DNA of 50,167 nucleotides from Bacteroidota bacterium (lineage in GTDB: Bacteria; Bacteroidota; Ignavibacteria; Kryptoniales; JAKASW01), in the NCBI GenBank assembly GCA_021812985.1, contig JAKAMG010000021.1, forward strand, positions 1 to 50,167, read 5' to 3'. The position numbers and the translations under genes are program-made. Each line of letters starts with the position of its first letter. Positions within the stretch are counted from its first letter, which is position 1. The notes under the pieces were generated by a model. The model searched no databases. It worked only from the letters and a program-made list of their open reading frames with translations, and was not told the DNA's origin. Of this stretch, positions 32,229 to 39,068 are shown piece after piece.

Positions 32229-33146
32229 ATGGAAAAGACAGCGTACATTTTCCCGGGGCAGGGTTCGCAATACGTCGGAATGGCTAAGGACTGGTATCAA
32301 TCGAGTCCTGACGCTAGGAGTATGTTCGGGCGAGCGAGCGAGATACTCGGCCTCGACATCGCGAAGATTTGCTTCGAGGGACCTGAAGATGAGCTTCGCC
32401 AGACTTCGGTCACCCAGCCGGCGATATTCCTCCATAGTGCGGTTGTCTTCACGCTCCTGGAGGGAAAGAAGTTTGACGCTGCGGCGGGCCACTCGCTCGG
32501 AGAGTATTCCGCGCTTTACGCGGCAGGAGCGCTCGACTTTGAGCACGCGCTGATGCTTGTCGGCCTCCGCGGAAAGCTGATGCAAAATGCCGGAAATGTC
32601 CGACCGGGTACAATGGCTGCCGTTGTCGGGTTAGACGAGTCGAAGGTCGAAGAGGCGTGCCGCCAGGCTTCCGTGAGTGGAGTCGTCCAGCCCGCTAACT
32701 ACAACTCGCCCGGACAGATAGTGATCTCCGGAGATGTCGAAAACGTGCGGAAGGCAATGGAGCTCGCGAAGGGACTAGGGGCGAAGATAGTTAAGGAGTT
32801 GGTTGTAAGCGGCGCTTTCCATTCACCGCTGATGGAAGCTGCGAAAGAAGAGTTGAAGAAGGCGATCGATGCCGCCCCGATAAAGGACGCGGCTGTCCCC
32901 GTCTACGCCAACGTCACGGCAAAGCCGGTGAGAACAGCGGACGAAATAAAAAAAGCGCTTATACTCCAACTGACGAGCCCCGTCAGATGGCAGGAGACCG
33001 CGGTAAATATGTCTGCGGACGGAATAAGCCGCTACGTGGAGGTTGGCCCCGGCAAGGTTTTGCAGGGCTTGGTGAAGAGGACGATTTCAGGAAGTACGGT
33101 TATAGGTGTGGACAAAACCAGCGAAGCGAGCCAGTTGACGATATGA
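32229..33146 (+). CDS. fabD: Malonyl-CoA:ACP transacylase (FabD)
   Basis: The 305-residue protein contains the N-terminal FPGQGSQYVGM, the nucleophile Ser89 in GHSLGEYSAL, the substrate-binding arginine in LRGKLMQ and SGAFHSPLM with the catalytic histidine. It loads malonyl groups on acyl carrier protein. Its stop overlaps the ATG of the next gene (ATGA). Confidence 0.97.
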   Translation: MEKTAYIFPGQGSQYVGMAKDWYQSSPDARSMFGRASEILGLDIAKICFEGPEDELRQTSVTQPAIFLHSAVVFTLLEGKKFDAAAGHSLGEYSALYAAGALDFEHALMLVGLRGKLMQNAGNVRPGTMAAVVGLDESKVEEACRQASVSGVVQPANYNSPGQIVISGDVENVRKAMELAKGLGAKIVKELVVSGAFHSPLMEAAKEELKKAIDAAPIKDAAVPVYANVTAKPVRTADEIKKALILQLTSPVRWQETAVNMSADGISRYVEVGPGKVLQGLVKRTISGSTVIGVDKTSEASQLTI

Positions 33147-33781
33147 GCGATCAGGAAATAGAGATAGCAGGTACCAGATTCGAACTCAGGATATTCACCG
33201 AGGGCTTTCTGCACAAGGACGGTCCGAACGCGTGTGATTCGCGATGCTGCAGGCATGGGGTTTATCTCGACCCTGCCGAAAGGGACCGCGTCATGGCACA
33301 TGCAGACATCATCGAAAAGCATTTTGATGACACGCAGACGAGGGATCGCAGCAAATGGTTTGACAACACGGAGGTGAAGGACGAGGATTTCCCGTCCGGC
33401 GTTTGCGTGAGCACGCAGGTGTACAACAACAAGTGCGTCTTCCTGGATGGAAAAGGGAGATGCGCGATACAGTTGACTGAGAAAGAGCAGGGAATGCCCC
33501 GGTTCTCACTTAAGCCTTTTTACTGCGTTCTCTTCCCCATTGTGAAGGTGGACGGCGTCATCGAGTATGATGATTTCTGCTCGGGCGAATCCTCGTGCTG
33601 CACGGCGGTCGCGGACGGCGAACGGAAGATGATCGAGTCATGCTCGATAGAACTCGAACACGCCCTTGGCGCGGAGAAATACAGGGAAGTGCTGGAGTAT
33701 TACAGGAATAACAAAGCGAGTTTCAAATCCGAAGTGCCTTCCTTAAACGACCGCAAGGAGTCAGGCGATGCTTCAAGGTAA
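33143..33781 (+). CDS. Cysteine-rich DUF3109-type protein within the fatty-acid operon
   Basis: From ATG 33143, which overlaps the fabD stop, the product has 212 residues. It is rich in cysteine: NACDSRCCRHGVYLD near the N-terminus, GVCVSTQ, KCVFLDGKGRCAIQ, PFYCVLFPI, FCSGESSCC and ESCSIE. The pattern fits DUF3109, a family I associate with Bacteroidota-type genomes, and suggests metal or iron-sulfur binding as in YkgJ-like proteins; the function is unknown. Its end overlaps the fabG start by 14 bases, so it is coupled on both sides. Placement suggests a link to lipid synthesis, but that is inference. Confidence 0.85.
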   Translation: MSDQEIEIAGTRFELRIFTEGFLHKDGPNACDSRCCRHGVYLDPAERDRVMAHADIIEKHFDDTQTRDRSKWFDNTEVKDEDFPSGVCVSTQVYNNKCVFLDGKGRCAIQLTEKEQGMPRFSLKPFYCVLFPIVKVDGVIEYDDFCSGESSCCTAVADGERKMIESCSIELEHALGAEKYREVLEYYRNNKASFKSEVPSLNDRKESGDASR

Positions 33782-34508
33782 AACCGCACTCGTTACAGGT
33801 GGGGCGAGAGGTATTGGAAGATCTATCGTCCTCGAACTTGCCAAAGGGGGCGCAGACGTGGCATTCACGTACAGGAGCTCGGCCCAGCTCGTCGACTCTC
33901 TCGTGGCAGAAGTTCAATCGCTGGGTCGCAAGGCTCTGGCCGTTCAGGCTGACGCCACGTCCGCAAAATCGGCCGTGGAAGTCATCGAAAAGGTCGTCGC
34001 CGAGTTCAAGAGGCTCGATATCCTCGTCAACAACGCGGGCATAACGAAGGATAATCTCCTTCTGCGGATGAGCGAGGAGGAATGGGACTCGGTCATCCAG
34101 ACGAATATGAAGAGTGTTTTTAACTACACGAAAGCTGCCGCGCGAACTATGATGGGGCAACGATACGGGAAGGTTATAAATCTCAGCTCGGTTGTCGGCC
34201 TCAAGGGAAACGCGGGTCAGTCAAATTACGCCGCATCGAAGGCGGGGATCATCGGTTTCACCAGGTCAATAGCGAAGGAGCTGGCCAGCAGAAACATACT
34301 TGTCAATGCTGTGGCCCCTGGTTATATTGACACGGACATGACCGCTGCCTTGACGGAAGAGCAAAAGAAGGCGGTCCTTGATTCGATCCCGCTGAAAAGA
34401 GTTGCGAAGCCGGACGATGTGGCAAAATTGGTGCTTTTTCTCGCCTCACCAGACTCAGACTATATCACCGGACAGGTTATCTCGGTAGATGGCGGCATGT
34501 CAGTTTAA
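33768..34508 (+). CDS. fabG: 3-oxoacyl-ACP reductase (FabG)
   Basis: This 246-residue short-chain dehydrogenase reduces 3-oxoacyl-ACP with NADPH. The cofactor motif TGGARGIGRS, the NNAG segment (LVNNAGITKDNLLLRM), catalytic serine in INLSSVVG and YxxxK in NYAASKAG are all present. AAGGAG is seven bases before ATG 33768, which lies inside the end of the upstream gene. Confidence 0.96.
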   Translation: MLQGKTALVTGGARGIGRSIVLELAKGGADVAFTYRSSAQLVDSLVAEVQSLGRKALAVQADATSAKSAVEVIEKVVAEFKRLDILVNNAGITKDNLLLRMSEEEWDSVIQTNMKSVFNYTKAAARTMMGQRYGKVINLSSVVGLKGNAGQSNYAASKAGIIGFTRSIAKELASRNILVNAVAPGYIDTDMTAALTEEQKKAVLDSIPLKRVAKPDDVAKLVLFLASPDSDYITGQVISVDGGMSV

Positions 34509-34532
34509 AATCAAACAAACGGAGGAAATACC

Positions 34533-34772
34533 ATGGCAGTAGATGTCGAATCAAAAGTAAAAGAGATCATCATAAACAAGCTCGGCGCTGAAGAATCACA
34601 GATTAAGCCGGAAGCTTCCTTTACGAACGATCTCGGCGCTGATTCACTCGACACTGTCGAACTAGTGATGGAATTCGAAAAGGCATTCAACATCCAGATT
34701 CCCGACCAGGATGCCGAGAAGATCCGCACCGTCGGAGACGCGGTAAACTATCTGAAGCAAAAAGTTAGCTGA
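34533..34772 (+). CDS. acpP: Acyl carrier protein
   Basis: The 79-residue acidic protein has the phosphopantetheine site Ser38 in [17 protein letters not shown] and the C-terminal helix region [16 protein letters not shown] lies seven bases before the ATG. It carries acyl chains for the FabD, FabG, FabH and FabF enzymes encoded around it and is the acyl source for PlsX. Confidence 0.98.
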   Translation: MAVDVESKVKEIIINKLGAEESQIKPEASFTNDLGADSLDTVELVMEFEKAFNIQIPDQDAEKIRTVGDAVNYLKQKVS

Positions 34773-34805
34773 TAACCGTTCAAGCGAAACCATAACGGAA
34801 AATCT

Positions 34806-36056
34806 ATGAGAAGCGGAAAGCGTGTCGTAATAACCGGACTCGGAGTAGTAACCCCCATCGGGCTGACAGTGAGTGAATTCTGGCGGTCGATGATGGAAGG
34901 AAAGAGCGGAGCGGGGGCGATCACTTATTTTGATACCTCGAAGTACGACACGAAGTTCGCCTGCGAAGTAAAGGGGTTCGATCCTCTGAAGTATCTCGAC
35001 AGGAAGAGCGTGCAGCGCATGGACTTGTTCGCGCAGTTTGCCATGGCGGCTGCCGCTCAAGCGGTCGAGGACTCGGGCGTGGACTTTGAAAAGGTCGATA
35101 GAGACCGGGTCGGAGTCGTAGTAGGAAGCGGCATCGGAGGGATGTGGACTTATCAGAGGCAGCAGGAGAATCTCTTCAAGGATGCCGGCCCTGACCATGT
35201 TAGTCCCTTCTTTATTCCGATGATGATTTCGGATATCGCCGCCGGCAATATTTCGATTCGGTACGGTCTCCGCGGACCCAATTACGCAACGACATCCGCC
35301 TGTGCTACTTCGGGGCACGCGATCGCTGACGCGGCGATGCTCATTGAGCGCGGTGACGCGGACATGGTCTTAACCGGCGGCTCGGAAGCCGCGATCTGCC
35401 CGATGGGCATCGGCGGCTTCAACTCAATGAAAGCTCTGTCGACGCGGAATGATGATCCTTCCCATGCCAGCCGGCCCTTCGATGCCAAGCGCGACGGGTT
35501 CGTGATGGGTGAAGGGGGCGGTATCATCGTCCTTGAAAGCTATGAGCACGCCGTGAAGCGCGGCGCGAAAATCATGGCAGAGCTCTCGGGCTTCGGACTC
35601 ACCGCTGACGCCTATCATCTTACTCAGCCTGCCCCCGGAGGAGAGGGCGCCGTCAGGGCCATGAAGATTTCGCTCAGCGACGCCGAACTCAAACCGGAGG
35701 ACATAGACTATATCAACGCTCACGGCACCTCGACTCCCTTTAATGACAAGAACGAGAGCGAGGCGATACGGACCGTCTTCGGCGATCATGCACACAAGCT
35801 TCTCGTCAGCTCGACGAAATCGATGACAGGTCACCAGCTCGGCGCTGCAGGGAGCGTCGAGGCAGTTGCGACGATACTCGCAATTATGAACGACACCGCT
35901 CCACCGACGATCAATTACGAGTTCCCGGATCCGGACTGCGATCTCAATTATGTCCCCAACAAGCCTGTCAAGAGGACTATTGACGCGGCCATAAGCAATA
36001 CATTCGGTTTCGGTGGTCATAACGCGTGTCTTCTCTTCACAAAATTCCGAGAATGA
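34806..36056 (+). CDS. fabF: 3-oxoacyl-ACP synthase II (FabF)
   Basis: The 416-residue condensing enzyme has VVITGLGVVTPIG at the start, the nucleophile Cys166 in TTSACATSGHAIADA and the two catalytic histidines in NAHGTSTPFND and SMTGHQLGAAGSVEA. It elongates acyl-ACP chains. It starts 33 bases after acpP. The next 255 bases hold no certain gene before rnc. Confidence 0.97.
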   Translation: MRSGKRVVITGLGVVTPIGLTVSEFWRSMMEGKSGAGAITYFDTSKYDTKFACEVKGFDPLKYLDRKSVQRMDLFAQFAMAAAAQAVEDSGVDFEKVDRDRVGVVVGSGIGGMWTYQRQQENLFKDAGPDHVSPFFIPMMISDIAAGNISIRYGLRGPNYATTSACATSGHAIADAAMLIERGDADMVLTGGSEAAICPMGIGGFNSMKALSTRNDDPSHASRPFDAKRDGFVMGEGGGIIVLESYEHAVKRGAKIMAELSGFGLTADAYHLTQPAPGGEGAVRAMKISLSDAELKPEDIDYINAHGTSTPFNDKNESEAIRTVFGDHAHKLLVSSTKSMTGHQLGAAGSVEAVATILAIMNDTAPPTINYEFPDPDCDLNYVPNKPVKRTIDAAISNTFGFGGHNACLLFTKFRE

Positions 36057-36147
36057 CCAGACTCACCGTCCCGGTCACGTACACTTATCTTAAATTGGAA
36101 AAGCTTTAGAGGCGGCAGGACCCGGGCCACCTCAAGGGATCGATCTT

Positions 36148-36315
36148 TTGCAGACGCCTCAGACTCCAAATCCCAATTTCAGCTTGCGGCCTTTTGAAGA
36201 CTACGCCCCTCCACTCAGCATCACGGCATCTCCGAACAATTGTCCTTTTTCCCGCGACAAGTTTGTCCTCGCTTGCGTGAAGCACTCCCTCAACTGGGGA
36301 GAGGCAGGAAGATGA
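36148..36315 (+). CDS. Possible 55-residue ORF overlapping the rnc start (weak)
   Basis: A TTG at 36148, with AAGGGA nine bases upstream, opens a 55-codon frame whose TGA overlaps the rnc ATG (ATGA). The product is proline-rich (MQTPQTPNPNFSLRPFEDY) with no domain I recognise. The area also contains a CTCCC/GGGAG dyad just before rnc, and much of it could simply be a non-coding leader. The coupling is the only real support. Confidence 0.22.
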   Translation: MQTPQTPNPNFSLRPFEDYAPPLSITASPNNCPFSRDKFVLACVKHSLNWGEAGR

Positions 36316-37073
36316 CCTGGAAAATTCTGGCGCGCTGGTTCGGGAAAAAGAGGACCCGTTTGAGAGCCAGGGAGGAACTTGAGGCCGCGTTAGGTCTTAA
36401 GATCACAAATGAAGCCTATTTCGTCGAGGCGCTTACGCACAGATCCGCGCTGTCGCGCGTTCCAAGCGGAGCCAGGAACTCAAATGAAAGGCTCGAGTTC
36501 CTCGGAGATTCGGTCCTGGGACTTCTGGTTGCGGAAACACTCTTCGAAAGATTTCCTGAGCTTGATGAGGGACAGATGACTCGCCTGAGGAGTCTGCTTG
36601 TGAACCAGCATGCCCTTGCAGAGAAGGCGGCCGCGGTGAGCCTGTCACGCTTTTTGTCGATGAGCAACAGCGCACAGCAGACTATTGAGAAGGGCTATGA
36701 GACCATAATATCAGACGCGTTCGAGGCGGTGATCGCAGCGATCTATCTCGACGGCGGCCTCGAATCCGCGAGGCGATTTGTGCTCGCCAAGGTTATCCCG
36801 GCTGACCTGAGAATTGACGGGGACATGTTCGAATCACTTGACAGGAATTTTAAGAGCGCCCTTCTTGAATTCGCGCAGGGTATTGGACTTGGCGCACCTC
36901 GTTACAACCTTATCAAGGAAGAGGGACCTGATCATGACAGGACCTTCACTGTGGAGGTGATCGTCAACGAAACGCCGTACGGAATCGGTTCCGGCAAGAC
37001 CAAGAAAGCGGCCGAGCAGGCGGCGGCCGGCGAAGCTTATGAGCGCCTGAGATCTGAAAGAAGTACTGATTGA
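36312..37073 (+). CDS. rnc: Ribonuclease III
   Basis: ATG 36312, preceded by GAGAGG, gives 253 residues; longer in-frame sequence upstream does not resemble the family. The RNase III domain has the signature NERLEFLGDSVLGLLVAE and the second metal-binding block ISDAFEAVIAAIYLDGG. A double-stranded RNA-binding domain occupies about residues 175-250 (PRYNLIKEEGPDHDRTFTV, GIGSGKTKKAAEQAAA). It processes rRNA precursors and other duplex RNA. rnc downstream of acpP-fabF is a common order. Confidence 0.95.
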   Translation: MTWKILARWFGKKRTRLRAREELEAALGLKITNEAYFVEALTHRSALSRVPSGARNSNERLEFLGDSVLGLLVAETLFERFPELDEGQMTRLRSLLVNQHALAEKAAAVSLSRFLSMSNSAQQTIEKGYETIISDAFEAVIAAIYLDGGLESARRFVLAKVIPADLRIDGDMFESLDRNFKSALLEFAQGIGLGAPRYNLIKEEGPDHDRTFTVEVIVNETPYGIGSGKTKKAAEQAAAGEAYERLRSERSTD

Positions 37074-37115
37074 AGGCATTCACATCATCGATATTTTGAA
37101 ATTTGGAGGAATGGA

Positions 37116-38258
37116 TTGAACAGGAGAGAGTTCACAAGGCTGATGGGTTTGAGCGGCGTCAGCCTCGCGGCGGGAAAAATTCTGCCCGGAATTCGCTTGC
37201 CATTTAACACGAGGAACGAAAGGCACATGAAACAGTGGGCTTGGATCGGGACTGATGTTAACTCATCTCCCGACGACTGGAAGCGGCGCTTCGCGGTCAT
37301 GAGGGAGTCAGGCATCGACGCGATCCTTCCCGAGATATACAACAGCCGGCAGGCCTTTTACAGGAGTAGTCATCTTCCAACCGGTCAGCCCTGGCTCGAA
37401 ACCATAATCCCTCTCGCGAAGGAGGCGGGGTTAGAAGTCCATGGCTGGATGTGGACAATGCCGTGCAACATCGACGAGATTGTTGACAAACATCCGGAAT
37501 GGTTCGTGGTCAATCGACTCGGCGAATCGTCCACGGTAAAACCAGCATACGTGAAATACTACAAATTTCTCTGTCCGTCCCGGCCGGAGGTGTGGGAATT
37601 CGTAGGTAAAACTGTCTCTGAACTGTCGCAGATCGACGGCCTCACCGGAGTTCATCTCGATTACGTGCGCTACCCAGATGTCATTCTGCCAATCGGATTA
37701 CAGCCGAGGTACAACATAGTTCAGGACCGCGAATATCCTCAGTACGATTACTGCTATTGCGATGTGTGCCGTGACAGTTTCAAGAAGGAAAGCGGTATCG
37801 ATCCGATGAAACTCGGAGATCCGTCGGAGAGCGAGGCCTGGAAGGAGTTCCGCTATAAGAGAATCACGCATCTCGTCAACGATGTTTTGCTCCCAATCGC
37901 GCACAAGGGAGGTAAGAAAATGACGGCGGCGGTGTTCCCGAATTGGAAAGACGTCAGGCAGCAGTGGTCCCAGTGGAAGCTCGACGGATTTCTACCGATG
38001 CTGTATGCCGCTTACTACAACGGCGGGGTCGATTGGATAGCTAAGAAAACTGGTGAGGAAGTAAAGTCACAGCGTTACGGCGCGCCGGTCTATAGCGGGC
38101 TATCAGTCGGCCAGCTGAGTCCAGAGGAGATTGCCGAGGCGGTCCGATTGACAAGTAAGGCCGGAGGGAGCGGTGTCTCGCTCTTTTCGGCGCAGGCAAT
38201 GAGCGAAAAGAAATGGGCAAGCCTGAAATCGGCAATTGAATTGTTGAAGAAGGGGTGA
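37116..38258 (+). CDS. Tat-exported glycoside-hydrolase-like (GHL10/DUF187-type) protein
   Basis: The TTG at 37116 is the start: GGAGG precedes it by six bases, and the nearby ATG at 37111 runs straight into a stop. The 380-residue product opens with a twin-arginine signal (NRREFTRLMGLSGVSLAAG) implying folded export. The body has a TIM-barrel pattern of GHL10/DUF187-type proteins: WAWIGTD, AILPEIYNSRQAFYRS, AGLEVHGWMWTM, GLTGVHLDYVRYPDV and FLPMLYAAYYNGG. The substrate is unknown, probably an extracellular or wall polysaccharide (inference). It is not obviously linked to its neighbours. Confidence 0.82.
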   Translation: MNRREFTRLMGLSGVSLAAGKILPGIRLPFNTRNERHMKQWAWIGTDVNSSPDDWKRRFAVMRESGIDAILPEIYNSRQAFYRSSHLPTGQPWLETIIPLAKEAGLEVHGWMWTMPCNIDEIVDKHPEWFVVNRLGESSTVKPAYVKYYKFLCPSRPEVWEFVGKTVSELSQIDGLTGVHLDYVRYPDVILPIGLQPRYNIVQDREYPQYDYCYCDVCRDSFKKESGIDPMKLGDPSESEAWKEFRYKRITHLVNDVLLPIAHKGGKKMTAAVFPNWKDVRQQWSQWKLDGFLPMLYAAYYNGGVDWIAKKTGEEVKSQRYGAPVYSGLSVGQLSPEEIAEAVRLTSKAGGSGVSLFSAQAMSEKKWASLKSAIELLKKG

Positions 38259-38266
38259 GAACTGCG

Positions 38267-38295
38267 CCGGAGTCACATCCTGATGTGCGCTCCGG
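38267..38295 (+). other. Hairpin immediately upstream of the SRPBCC ribosome-binding site
   Basis: CCGGAG-T-CACAT pairs with ATGTG-CG-CTCCGG around a four-base CCTG loop, giving eleven pairs and a small internal loop. It starts nine bases after the preceding stop. No T run follows; instead AAGGAGGT begins two bases later. It is either a weak terminator or a structure affecting translation of the next gene. Confidence 0.5.
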
Positions 38296-38310
38296 TCAAG
38301 GAGGTCAGTC

Positions 38311-38751
38311 ACGCAAAAGGATATCGTACTTTCATGGCTTCTGAGCCAGCCGCCTGAATCGGTTTGGGAATACCTGACCAATTCAGACCTCCTATCGAAG
38401 TGGCTGATGCCGAACGACTTCAGGGCGGAGGTGGGACGCAAATTCAGGTTCACGACGAACCCGAAGGTGAAGTTCGGCTTCGACGGAATCATTTACTCGG
38501 ACGTGCGGGAGGTTGTCCCATTTAAACGACTTTCGTATTCTTGGAAAGGGGGTCCGGGGGGCGGGAGGATAACCCTTGATTCCACGGTAACCTGGACTCT
38601 CACGCCGAAAGACGGCGGCACCGAGCTTCTTCTCGAACACACTGGATTCAGCGGGATGAAAAACTACTTCGCCTACCTGATGATGAAGAACGGCTGGGGA
38701 AGCATGATAAGGAAGAGACTGGAGACACTCCTGGCAAGATCCGGAAAGTGA
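38311..38751 (+). CDS. SRPBCC (AHSA1/START-like) protein with a non-canonical start
   Basis: The frame is open from the stop at 38281. It encodes a typical SRPBCC N-terminus (LSQPPESVWEYLTNSDLLSK, WLMPNDFRAEVG) and continues to 38751 with RLSYSWKGG, TWTLTPKDGGTELLLEHTGF and a final helix. No ATG, GTG or TTG occurs before Met at 38407, and starting there would remove the first helix and strand. A perfect AAGGAGGT at 38298-38305 lies six bases before an in-frame ACG at 38311, so I give that as start; the protein is then 146 residues. A mutated or misread start codon is the alternative. Function: small-ligand binding or stress-related fold, unspecified. Confidence 0.72.
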   Translation, partial: TQKDIVLSWLLSQPPESVWEYLTNSDLLSKWLMPNDFRAEVGRKFRFTTNPKVKFGFDGIIYSDVREVVPFKRLSYSWKGGPGGGRITLDSTVTWTLTPKDGGTELLLEHTGFSGMKNYFAYLMMKNGWGSMIRKRLETLLARSGK

Positions 38752-39068
38752 GGTGCTTTCGTGGATTCGTTTTCAGACGATTGCAGTTTCAAGCGGGGAG
38801 AAGTGTTTCGGAACCTTTCGCGTGACACGATGATGATGAGGGCGCTCATCTCTGCCGGACTCTTTTTAATGTAGTATATCGGGAACGAACGTCACTAACT
38901 TTTGAAGCAGGATGGCCGTGTTGAGCTGCAGCAGCTGATCGACTACTTCGTGACATTCGGATGGAGTACGAAACGCTGGCAGGTTCACGCGACTTCCGGA
39001 CCCGCGGACGGCCCGTTCTCCCGGGACAATTTCAATCGGGCCGCGGCCTCGTCTGTCCAACCACAATC
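38752..39068. other. 317-base gap between convergent genes, no gene seen
   Basis: Between the SRPBCC stop and the Lon-like stop (opposite strand) I find no frame with a ribosome-binding site or recognisable product on either strand. Short open frames that extend into the protease gene are antisense shadows. No strong hairpin with a T run stands out. Confidence 0.5.

Noticed and set aside
38866-39066. A 66-codon minus-strand frame just after the Lon-like gene
   Set aside because: It begins with TTG, has no Shine-Dalgarno and no recognisable domain, so I left the area as an empty gap.
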